Shown here: positions 44,375-52,274 of the stretch, one piece after another
Layout: the number at the start of each line of letters is the position of its first letter
How positions within the stretch are numbered: the first letter of the stretch is position 1
NCBI GenBank assembly: GCA_965261915.1
Contig: CBDHDW010000013.1
Span: 2,542,001-2,606,000 of the forward strand
Direction of reading: 5' to 3'
DNA from: JAIBDK01 sp965261915
GTDB lineage: Bacteria > Pseudomonadota > Gammaproteobacteria > Arenicellales > Poriferihabitantaceae
DNA length: 64,000 bases
Notes under the pieces: generated by a model
Told to the model about the DNA's origin: nothing
Seen by the model: the letters and a program-made list of their open reading frames with translations, nothing else
Databases searched by the model: none
Made by a program: the position numbers and the translations under genes

Positions 44375-45535
44375 ATACCAACGGCTCTATTGATTGACTG
44401 TTTTGGCCCAATTACGTGATGTAATTGATGTGATTGCCTGTTTGTCCTCTGCGAAGAAATTCCAGGCATCGCAGCATTTGTCGACGATCTCATCGTAGGA
44501 TTCAAACACAGAGATTGCCAGCTTGTTGGCGCGCAGGTAGGCCCAAACGTTTTCCATCGGGTTGAGTTCTGGCGCATAAGGCGGGAGTTTGAGCAGGGTG
44601 ATGTTGTCTGGCACTTCCCGTTTTGCTGATCCGTGCCAGCCTGCACCGTCGAGGATGAGCAAGGCATGGGCACCTGCCGCGACCGTCCTGGCGATTTCGC
44701 ACAGATGTGCATTCATAGCGGACGTGTCCGCATGCGGCATGATCAGCGCAGCAGCCTCGGCGCGTTCGGGACAAACCACGCCGAAGATATAGCCCGACGT
44801 ATAACGTGTATCACGCGGCGCACGCGGCCGGGTTCCCCGTTCGGCCCATATACGTGTCAGCGTCCCTTGCTGACCCACACGGGCTTCGTCCTGAAACCAA
44901 ATCTCCAATGGTTTGCCGCAGGCCGTTTTGGGCAGAACGGCCGCTACCTCTGCAGCGAAGTTTTTTTAAACGCATCCTGCGCATCCGGGTCGGATTTCGG
45001 ATGCTGCGGGCGCACAGACAAGCGTCGAAAACCAAGTTTTACCCGTTGTTTGCTAACGGTCCGCTCATGCATGACAACGCCAAAGTACTCCTCAATCTTG
45101 CGCTTGAGGTCAATGCGCCGCCAGCGCACCACGCCGTCCGTTTCGGGATCCGGCCCCTCACGCACAAGCGATGCCAACTCCGCCTTCTGTGCCACGCTGA
45201 GCAGGGGTTGCCGTCCTGGCGAACGCCGGTTCGAGAGACCCTCAATCCCCGCGTCATTGTAACGGTGTACCCAGTCACGCAACGTCTGGCGGTCCATCCC
45301 GCAGTTCGCGGCCGCCGTCTTGCGGTCAGTGCCGTCCAAAATCAACGCAATCGCCAGCATCCGTCGGGCCGCTTTCGCGTCCCTGCACGCCGCAGCGGCG
45401 CACCGAAGATCGCAGGCCGACTTGTCCGTTCGCATAATCTCTACTGTCATCAATACCTCCTATGATGATAACTACTGAATCACTTCAAATTCCCCGTGGA
45501 AAGCACAAAGCGTCAAATCCTTGGGCCGTTGGTAT
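44375..45535 (-). mobile_element. IS630-family element, copy C (apparently intact)
   Basis: Ends ATACCAACGGC (44375) and GCCGTTGGTAT (45535). This copy has neither the 16-bp duplication nor the small indels of copies A and B. It sits between an IS5-family relic and a truncated Slam-like gene, so its arrival or a later deletion destroyed both neighbours. Confidence 0.92.
44387..45453 (-). CDS. IS630-family transposase, two overlapping phases
   Basis: The first phase (45453 to 44944, 169 residues) is the HTH part: AANCGMDRQTLRDWVHRYND, then a winged second HTH near 85-130, ending KKTSLQR and stop. The second phase (from the shift to 44387) reads EIWFQDEARVGQQGTLTRIW with the first catalytic D, HALLILDGAGWHGSAK with the second, and LPPYAPELNPMENVWAYLRA with the glutamate. 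The join lies at a run of seven A (T 44961-44967 on the plus strand). A -1 slip gives KKNFAAEVAAVLPK and a single fused protein. The run is conserved in all three copies, which argues for programmed frameshifting. Confidence 0.88.
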
Positions 45536-45536
45536 A

Positions 45537-46033
45537 ACATGCAGGAAACGGCGGATATTGGCGAGCATTGGCGCGGGTGGGTCGCCGGCGATGACACGGT
45601 CAAAATGGGTTTTCGATAAATCATCATCGCCCTTGAGAAAGAAGGCGCGCGCTAATTCCAAACGCACCCGCGTCAACTGTGGATGATCAATTAAAATCGC
45701 ACGCAGGGCGGCGATGGCTTCATCCAATAAGTCGGTTTTCGCTGGGTTATCGCTTTGACTAGCGAGCGCGATAGCAGACAAGCCAACGAGGAAACGAATA
45801 TCGGTAATATCGGCGCGTGTATCTGCAGATTGAGCGGCGAGCAAGGGTCGTAGCACTGTCAATGCCGCCTGATGCTGTTCATTGCCAATCAGCGTCCGCG
45901 CCTGTTTGACCTGCGGGTCTTGCGATAAATGCGCTCGCTCGGATGAACCGGAGCGATCTAACAACTGGGCAGATGCGGGTGCGCAAAGTACTGTCAACAA
46001 TAATACAAATACCAAACACGCCGAGCGAATCAT
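45537..46033 (-). pseudogene. Slam-like surface lipoprotein assembly modifier, N-terminal fragment
   Basis: About 165 residues: a signal peptide (MIRSACLVFVLLLTVLCAPA, cleavage near ASAQ) followed by TPR-like helices: ARTLIGNEQHQAALTVLRPL, RFLVGLSAIALASQSD and RLELARAFFLKGDDDLSKTH, FDRVIAGDPPAPMLANIRRF. This is the TPR region of DUF560/Slam proteins, whose C-terminal 14-strand barrel moves lipoproteins to the cell surface. IS630 copy C enters right after NIRRFLH, so the barrel is gone; the frame ends in IS sequence at 45485. The lipoprotein just upstream on the same strand is its expected substrate. Confidence 0.82.
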
Positions 46034-46078
46034 AACAGGCAGCCGCCAACAAAGAGGTGGAAGCGACTGCCTGATTAT

Positions 46079-47223
46079 TTACTGCGGTATGGGTTCCTGT
46101 TTATAAGCCCCGAAGACACCTAAGAAACTGCCGCTACTATCATCATCATCATCACCGAAACTAACACCAAAAGTGCCGGCGACCGAGCCGGGATGGGCAG
46201 TGGCATCATCTATTGTGTTGCCATAAAACTGGCCGCCCCATTTGCCCATAGCGTCTCCCACGAGGATCCCCTTATCCGTAGCACTGGTGCTCCCAGTAAA
46301 AAATCCGCTGTCGTTGTTGCCGATGGGAGTCGATACCAGCGTCACAGACAAATTCTCAATACCCTCAGCACCCTCAATATCTTCAATATCTTCAATATCT
46401 TCAATATCTTCAATATCAAAATCATCCACTGTTCCTGAAATCGTGCCATTCCCGAAATCAGCTTCTAAAGTAACTTCAGCGTCAAAGGCTTGGCTGGGGT
46501 TAATTTTACCCTCAAACTTTGATGTAACGATACCATTCGCTTCGCCACTATACGTTGCCGTACCCGTCACAGCAGCTATGCCCATGCCGTTACTATCGCC
46601 GAAAGGATCGTTACCACTAGCGGAGACGCTGATTCGTGTACCATCCTCATCCACGGCATCACTCCATAGCCAGATTCCGCCGACCAGATAATCGGCATCG
46701 CTGACCGGATTACCGTCACCGTCTACTGCCGCCAAGTCATAGTCCGTAAAAACATTAATGAGATGTGTTCCAGCATTACTTGTTCTTTTCAGAGTAGCAC
46801 GACTGAATGTATCGTCATCGTCATCGTCTTTGGGGTGAATCGTCTGCTCGAACCGATCAGCTAGTCGCACTATGTCGTCGTCTCCAACAAAGTTCTCCCG
46901 TGTGTCATAGCGCAGTTCATTCTCATCATTAGGTACCACATTCACACTAAAAGTGTAATCATCTAGTGATGACTGCGTAACACTGCGGAGCAGCATACCA
47001 CTGCCGAGCGCTGGTGTATTATCGGGAGCACTCGCTATTATCATTCTAACTAGAGGCGTATTCGATACGTTTACCAGTGGATTTATAGGTGCACTACCAC
47101 TACCACCACCACCACCACAGGCAGTTAGCATGACGGAAGCCGCCAACAGCAGGGCGAGAAGCCCGCTGAGCTTTAGTTTACTGGTTGGTGAAGTTCGGGG
47201 GGGGGGTAACTAATTGATTTCAT
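46079..47223 (-). CDS. TbpB-like surface lipoprotein, phase-variable (currently out of frame)
   Basis: The continuous frame runs 47146-46079 (355 codons) and opens inside a lipoprotein signal: LLAASVMLTAC, lipobox L-T-A-C, then a poly-Gly tether. The basic n-region (SKLKLSGLLALL) lies upstream in the same frame and has no start codon of its own. The only ATG that serves is at 47223 (MKSISYPPP). It is joined to the lipoprotein through a run of ten C (47197-47206); eleven C would put it in frame. The C-terminal part has the transferrin-binding-protein-type barrel: GTATYSGEANGIVTSKFEGK, AEVTLEADFGNGTISGTVDD, MGKWGGQFYG and GSVAGTFGVSFG. The protein should be a surface lipoprotein exported by the adjacent Slam. 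Confidence 0.8.
46374..46418. repeat. 9-bp tandem repeat coding for (Asp-Ile-Glu)5
   Basis: Five head-to-tail TCAATATCT units (last one imperfect) inside the lipoprotein gene. Copy-number changes would keep the frame and alter an acidic loop between two barrel strands. Confidence 0.9.
47197..47206 (-). repeat. Poly-C tract (10) in the 5' coding region of the lipoprotein gene
   Basis: Ten C on the coding strand between ATG 47223 and the signal peptide. With ten, translation from the ATG stops after 16 codons (TAA at 47173-47175). With eight or eleven it enters the lipoprotein frame. This is the layout of a slipped-strand contingency locus. Confidence 0.85.
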
Positions 47224-47401
47224 TGGTATAATTCTCATAAATTTTGTTGCATTATCACAAACTCATACCAGAGCGATGATCACAACAACCGTGCTACGTT
47301 GCAACAACCAATCACCCATAATATAGGCGAGGGACTAAAATTTGCCATATTTCCCCGTCAAATGCAATATAAAAGTGGAAAACCCTGCGGGTTTGGTTGC
47401 T

Positions 47402-47990
47402 TTACTGGATTCCTGCTTGCACAGTCTCCATCGTAAGTGTGTTAGGTCGCGGATATGGGTCATAGGCATCTATATTCCAATACGCGCTATGTAGTTTGTC
47501 GTAACCCCGCATTTTTTTGAACTTATGAAAGTCATTGCTCCCAACCGATGGAAATTCAAGCTTTATTTCATTGGATAGGGTGGCGAATTCAACCCATAAG
47601 TGCAACGCGGTGGTTAAAAAACAGTCTTTGCCAATCCTATCAGCAAAGACCTCGAAAGGGGGCTTAAACCCCAGACACTTTCCGGGTCTGTTATTCATTA
47701 AATCAGGGGCTATTTTCATCTCTTTTTCAGTAACCCTGTGAAGCGTCATTCTTTATGGGAAAGAACTGTCTCAATAGCCCGTTATGGTTCTCATTTAATC
47801 CGCGTTCCCCGCTATGATAAGGCTTGGCAAAATAAGTCCCGCAAGGTAATGGTTTGGCAATCTCTCCATGTTGGTTAAACTCATCGCCATTATCAAAAGT
47901 AATGATTGTACCGCATCCTTAATGGGGTTGAGGGTTGAGTAACGCGATGATGGCAGCACGGCTTGTAAAGCATGTGCAAACCGGCAAATC
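47402..47990 (-). pseudogene. IS30-family transposase relic
   Basis: Scattered pieces of an IS30 transposase in several frames. Near 47900-47770 the minus strand shows the remnants of the D-N-G-x-E-F and F-A-K-P-Y-H-S blocks. At 47749-47640 it reads VTEKEMKIAPDLMNNRPGKC and LGFKPPFEVFADRI, the C-terminal block of IS30 proteins. The downstream part of the open frame (to 47402) is not IS30 and is not recognised. It is a different IS30 type from 17342. Confidence 0.75.
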
Positions 47991-48029
47991 CTGCGCCGAC
48001 TGCAAGAGCATCCTATTCTGTTTGACGCA

Positions 48030-49199
48030 TTAATCCCTTCTAAGCGAATCTTTTACGGCGATGGGAGTAGGGTATCGGGCAACAATCCAGTATACCGATA
48101 CGATGAATGTGATGATGGTGGCAAGTTGTACGATATAGAATGTATCGGCGGTAATTAAATTGTTTTGTTGTGCGACAAAGACAATCAGCAGGGAGAACTC
48201 ACTAAGCTGGCCCAGGCGCACACCGGTTTCCCAGGCCAGTTTGTCGGACTCTGACTGACGTACCAAAAGATGGCGAAATACCACCGGTTTGACGATCAGT
48301 AATGCACCGGCAATGAGCAGTGCCGGCAATAACACGTTTGATGCGGCAGACAGGTCGAATCCGGCACCCAGACCGAAGAAAAACATCACCAGAAAAAAAT
48401 CACGAATGGGTTTGAAAGATTCAGCAATGTGCATCGCCATTGGACTGCTGGCAATGGCAACACCGGCGGTAAATGCGCCGATTTCGTAAGACAGCCCAAA
48501 ACTCTCAGCAAGTTGTGCGAGCCCCAGACACCAGCCTATGGTTAACAGAAAAACATATTCCCGGATGCGATCAAATTTTAGAAACAGTTTTAGAACAATA
48601 TATTTATGTCCAAACCAGGCGATGGCGATGAGCAAGGGGAAAGCCAGAAAAATCTTGCCGATCTCGAATGCAGACACCTGTCCCTGACCGTAGCCGTGCA
48701 TGACCAGCAGGGCAATGATGGCGATGAGGTCTTGCAGCAGCAGTACACTGATAATGACTTCTCCGGTGTGGCGGTGGTGCAGAACGGTGGTCGGTAATAA
48801 TTTAAGACCGACTATGGTGCTGGAAAAAGATGCGCAAATTCCCAGCACCAGAATATCGCTTAACGGCAGCTTGAAAACAAAGCCAATAAACGCAGCGATG
48901 CCGCCAAAAATAATCGTGCAAAAGAGCGTTACCAGGGTCGTTTCGCGCAATAGCTGAAACAGTTTTTGCGGAGACAGGTTGAGTCCCAGTAAAAACAGCA
49001 GAAAAATAATGCCGATACGTGAAATATCCTGGATCAGTTCGGGATCTGTAACAAATCCAAGCCCCCAGGGGCCAAGTATCGCGCCCACTGCAAGATAGGC
49101 TACGATCATTGCCTGACGCATATACAACGCGACGGTAGCGAGCAAGGCGGCACCGCCAAAAATCAGGAAAATGGAAAATACAATACTGTCGCCGTGCAT
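48030..49199 (-). CDS. CPA2-family cation:proton antiporter
   Basis: A 389-residue membrane protein with about 12 TM segments matching the Na_H_Exchanger domain of KefB/YbaL/RosB proteins: AYLAVGAILGPWGLGFV, IGIIFLLFLLGLNLSPQKLF, ASFSSTIVGLKLLP, VLLLQDLIAII with the transport aspartate, and YEIGAFTAGVAIASSPMAMH. Many relatives carry a C-terminal TrkA-N (RCK) domain; this one ends at the membrane domain, and nothing recognisable of an RCK follows. It is transcribed away from moaC across a 175-bp gap. Ion specificity (K+ or Na+) cannot be decided. Confidence 0.88.
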   Translation of the reverse strand: MHGDSIVFSIFLIFGGAALLATVALYMRQAMIVAYLAVGAILGPWGLGFVTDPELIQDISRIGIIFLLFLLGLNLSPQKLFQLLRETTLVTLFCTIIFGGIAAFIGFVFKLPLSDILVLGICASFSSTIVGLKLLPTTVLHHRHTGEVIISVLLLQDLIAIIALLVMHGYGQGQVSAFEIGKIFLAFPLLIAIAWFGHKYIVLKLFLKFDRIREYVFLLTIGWCLGLAQLAESFGLSYEIGAFTAGVAIASSPMAMHIAESFKPIRDFFLVMFFFGLGAGFDLSAASNVLLPALLIAGALLIVKPVVFRHLLVRQSESDKLAWETGVRLGQLSEFSLLIVFVAQQNNLITADTFYIVQLATIITFIVSVYWIVARYPTPIAVKDSLRRD

Positions 49200-49374
49200 C
49201 TTATAAGGTCGTTTGCCTATTCAATTAGGGTTATTTGATTTTCTGGTCAGCTTTCAAAGTTTGTCACAGGCCACTACAATATCACTTTTATTCATTTCTT
49301 GCGGGGGCAATTCTATAAATTGAATTCGTGCACTTTAACAAGATACTATTTGATGTGAAATCCGGCAAAAACCA

Positions 49375-49857
49375 ATGACAACCAAATCCGACCTTACCCA
49401 TTTTAATGATCAGGGCGAAGCCCACATGGTGGATGTGAGTGATAAAGCGATAACGGCGCGCAAAGCGGTTGCCGAGGGTCAAATTATCATGCAGCCCGAA
49501 ACCCTGCAGATGATCGAGCAGGGTGGTCATAAAAAAGGCGATGTATTGGCGATTGCCAGAACAGCGGGCATTATGGCTGCAAAGAAAACATCGCAGCTGA
49601 TACCGTTGTGTCATCTTTTAATGCTAACCAAAGTTTCCATCGATTTGAAAATCGATAGTGATGCAAACGCAGTGCACTGTACTGCGACGACACAAACTAC
49701 CGAGCGAACGGGAGTGGAAATGGAAGCGTTGACTGCAGTTCAGGTAACGCTTTTGACCATATATGACATGTGCAAAGCGGTGGATCGCGGAATGAGAATG
49801 AGCGATGTGCAGCTGCTGCATAAGTCAGGTGGAAAGTCAGGTGATTGGGATCGATAG
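49375..49857 (+). CDS. moaC: Cyclic pyranopterin monophosphate synthase
   Basis: A 160-residue MoaC, which with MoaA makes cPMP, the first intermediate of molybdenum cofactor. Motifs: SDKAITARKAVAEGQIIM, LAIARTAGIMAAKKTSQLIP, and the catalytic ALTAVQVTLLTIYDMCKAVD with Asp and Lys (D-M-C-K). The usual I-P-L-C-H-P-L is here IPLCHLL, a proline-to-leucine change. The stop is followed at once by moeA. No moaA, moaD or moaE is seen in the window. Confidence 0.96.
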   Translation: MTTKSDLTHFNDQGEAHMVDVSDKAITARKAVAEGQIIMQPETLQMIEQGGHKKGDVLAIARTAGIMAAKKTSQLIPLCHLLMLTKVSIDLKIDSDANAVHCTATTQTTERTGVEMEALTAVQVTLLTIYDMCKAVDRGMRMSDVQLLHKSGGKSGDWDR

Positions 49858-49863
49858 TTGAAC

Positions 49864-51120
49864 ATGAAGCGACCTTTAGACCCGGTGTCGTGCGATTTTG
49901 ATCCTTCGTCCATAACCGTAGATCAGGCAATGGCGCAGATTCGTGAAACCATTGTCAGCATTACCGAAGCTGAATCTCTTGATATTCGTTCCGCTATGGG
50001 CAGAGTGGCGTCTCTCGATATTGTGAGTAACGCGAATGTGCCGAATCACACAAACTCAGCTATGGATGGGTACGCGTTTTTGTGTGAAAACGGAAATGCA
50101 GAACCTGGGGAGCAATTTTCTGTGATTGGTATCTCAATGGCGGGCACACCGTTTAAAGGAACTGTTGATAGCGGCCAATGCGTGCGCATCATGACAGGGG
50201 CGATCATGCCAGAAGGTACAGATAGCGTCATTATGCAGGAACGTGTCGTAGTAGACGGCGAACAGATTTCCTTACAGGCCGGAGAAAAACAGGGCTCAAA
50301 CGTGCGTTATGCAGGGGAAGATATTCAACAGGGCGATATGGTAATTCCGGCTGGGACCAAGCTGGGTGCGTCGCATCTTGGATTGATGGCATCACTCGGT
50401 TTGGCAGAGGTGTCAGTGTACCGCAAACCTAAAGTGGCCTATTTTTCCAATGGCGATGAACTGCGCTCCGTTGGAGAACCTCTGGCATTGGGTGAGGTTT
50501 ATGATTCGAACCGTTACACACTACACGCTATGCTGGGCGAGATGGATGTCGAGCAGATTGATCTGGGTGTCGTTAAAGATGATCGCGAAGCCATTACAAA
50601 AACCATTGAGCTGGCTGCTTCTCAAGCAGACCTGGTGATCACTACGGCTGGGGCTTCGGTTGGTGATGCAGACTACATCAAGGAAATTTTAACAAGCCTG
50701 GGACAGGTCAGCTTTTGGAAAGTCGCCATTAAGCCCGGTCGACCGTTATCGTTTGGCAAGCTCGGTGAAAGCCTGTTTTTTGGATTACCGGGCAACCCGG
50801 TTTCTGTCATGGTGACGTTTCAGATTTTTTTGAAGCCCGCAATTCGACAACTCGCGGGAGAGCGTTTCAACGTGCCAATGGTACTAAAAATGCGGATCGT
50901 TTCCGCGCTCAAGAAACGCCCCGGCAGGATGGAATATCAACGCGGCATCATGTCGGTGAATGATCAGGGAGAATCGGTAGTGCATTCAACCGGCGAACAA
51001 GGGTCGGGAATACTAAGCTCGATGTGTCAGGCGAATTGTTTCATTATCTTGGCGGATGACTCTGCTGGTGCTGAGGCCGGTGAGTGGGTTGAAGTGCAGC
51101 CCTTCGATCAAACGCTATAG
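49864..51120 (+). CDS. moeA: Molybdopterin molybdenumtransferase
   Basis: A 418-residue MoeA that inserts molybdate into adenylylated molybdopterin. I use ATG 49864; the TTG at 49858 directly after the moaC stop is also in frame. Domains: MoeA_N with NVPNHTNSAMDGYAFLCENG and AGEDIQQGDMVIPAGTKLG, then the MoCF_biosynth domain with VAYFSNGDELRSVGEPLALG, YDSNRYTLHAML and TTAGASVGDADYIKE, the FFGLPGNPVSVMVTFQIF loop, and a C-terminal beta barrel. It forms a two-gene unit with moaC, separated by 6 bp. Confidence 0.95.
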   Translation: MKRPLDPVSCDFDPSSITVDQAMAQIRETIVSITEAESLDIRSAMGRVASLDIVSNANVPNHTNSAMDGYAFLCENGNAEPGEQFSVIGISMAGTPFKGTVDSGQCVRIMTGAIMPEGTDSVIMQERVVVDGEQISLQAGEKQGSNVRYAGEDIQQGDMVIPAGTKLGASHLGLMASLGLAEVSVYRKPKVAYFSNGDELRSVGEPLALGEVYDSNRYTLHAMLGEMDVEQIDLGVVKDDREAITKTIELAASQADLVITTAGASVGDADYIKEILTSLGQVSFWKVAIKPGRPLSFGKLGESLFFGLPGNPVSVMVTFQIFLKPAIRQLAGERFNVPMVLKMRIVSALKKRPGRMEYQRGIMSVNDQGESVVHSTGEQGSGILSSMCQANCFIILADDSAGAEAGEWVEVQPFDQTL

Positions 51121-51164
51121 CGTAAGTTGCGACCATTTTCTGTTATCCGGGTAGTGATACAGCT

Positions 51165-51767
51165 GTGATATCAGCCAACCCGGAAGTGAGTCGATGGGAT
51201 GGGAAATACCAGACCAGCTTTGAAAACAGCAAATCAGAAGCCGCCCCCACTGCACCCGCCGGAGAATCAGAGCTGGTTCGATATTCGACTCAACTCGGCG
51301 GCCGGGGGGCAGCTCTGGAACTCGCCAGTGGAAAAGGCGCGAATGCCCTGTATCTGGCGAGTTTGGGCTACAACGTCGTTGCTGCGGATTGCGCGTTTAA
51401 CGGTCTAACGCAAGGTCAGCGTAGTGCGAATCATCTGCAATTGCCCATGGCTTCGTTAGTTTGCGATCTTCAACGACAGCCATTTCCTGTGGGTTACTTT
51501 TCCCTTATATCAGTGGTGCGCTTTCTGGAGCGCTCAATTTTCCCCCAAATCCAGTCATGGATTCAGCCAGGCGGATTATTGTTTTATAAAACCTTTAACA
51601 AGAAACATCTTGAACGCCAGCCCGGTTTTAACCCGGCCTATCTGGTTGAATGTGGCGAACTAAACAATGCGTTTTCCGATCTGACCATACTGGAGTCAGA
51701 TATTAATACTCGAGCACATCAAAAGGGATCTTCAAGCTATATCATCGCGCAAAAGAGAGCCAAATAG
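51165..51767 (+). CDS. Class I SAM-dependent methyltransferase
   Basis: A 200-residue protein starting at GTG 51165, 44 bp after moeA. The SAM-binding strand-loop is AALELASGKGANALYLASLG near 50-68, followed by VVAADCAFNGL and LVCDLQRQPFPVGYFSLISV. The layout (short N-terminal R-W-D-x-K-Y box, G-x-G-x-N) resembles TehB/UbiE-like small-molecule methyltransferases often found beside cofactor genes. GTG start and lack of a strong ribosome site suggest low translation. Substrate unknown. Confidence 0.8.
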   Translation: MISANPEVSRWDGKYQTSFENSKSEAAPTAPAGESELVRYSTQLGGRGAALELASGKGANALYLASLGYNVVAADCAFNGLTQGQRSANHLQLPMASLVCDLQRQPFPVGYFSLISVVRFLERSIFPQIQSWIQPGGLLFYKTFNKKHLERQPGFNPAYLVECGELNNAFSDLTILESDINTRAHQKGSSSYIIAQKRAK

Positions 51768-51776
51768 CTCGGCAGT

Positions 51777-52268
51777 TTATTCCGTTGCAGTTCCTTCAGT
51801 GGATTTTTCTTCGACCACAACGTCGTTTTCATTTTCACCGAGAAGGCTTTCTTTAGCCTGATCATATTTTTCACTGGTATATTCCGCTGCCGATTTGGAC
51901 GCGGATTTGGTCGCATCCCAGGCCTCGCTGCTTTTCTCTACGGTGTAGTCTGCCGCAGATTTGGATGCCGATTTGGTCGCGTCCAAGGCCTCGCTAGACG
52001 CTTCTTTGGTATCATCCCAAATTTCCCCGGACGTTTCGGAGACAGCGCTAGCACCATCTTTCGTTGCATCCCACGCATCACTGCTTTTTTCGGTGGCGAA
52101 TTCGCCAACCGCCTTGGAGTCAGATTTAATGGCATCCCAGGTTTCCACAAAAGCATCCCTAGTATCCTGTAAAAGCTCGCCAATAGCCCCCTGATCTGAG
52201 TCTTCCTGCGCATAGCTGCTCGAATACGGTAGAGAAATAACCAGTACAAATATAAGCGCAAATGCCAT
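51777..52268 (-). CDS. Secreted LEA-like repeat protein
   Basis: A 163-residue protein with a signal peptide (MAFALIFVLVISLPYSSSYA, cleavage near YAQ). The rest is Ala/Ser/Lys/Asp/Glu-rich and repetitive: EAWDATKSASKSAA occurs in two close copies about 30 residues apart, with W-D-x-x-K-x-x-S spacers before them. That pattern is typical of LEA or apolipoprotein-like amphipathic helices. The start is taken at ATG 52268; a TTG upstream lies in IS sequence. IS1380 copy 2 begins 7 bp upstream of the ATG and has removed the native ribosome-binding site and promoter. The gene may be silent or driven from the IS. Confidence 0.75.
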   Translation of the reverse strand: MAFALIFVLVISLPYSSSYAQEDSDQGAIGELLQDTRDAFVETWDAIKSDSKAVGEFATEKSSDAWDATKDGASAVSETSGEIWDDTKEASSEALDATKSASKSAADYTVEKSSEAWDATKSASKSAAEYTSEKYDQAKESLLGENENDVVVEEKSTEGTATE

Positions 52269-52274
52269 ATTACG

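Noticed and set aside
47402..47749. A 115-codon minus-strand frame as a gene
   Set aside because: Its first half is the C-terminal block of an IS30 transposase in a decayed context; the tail has no recognisable features.
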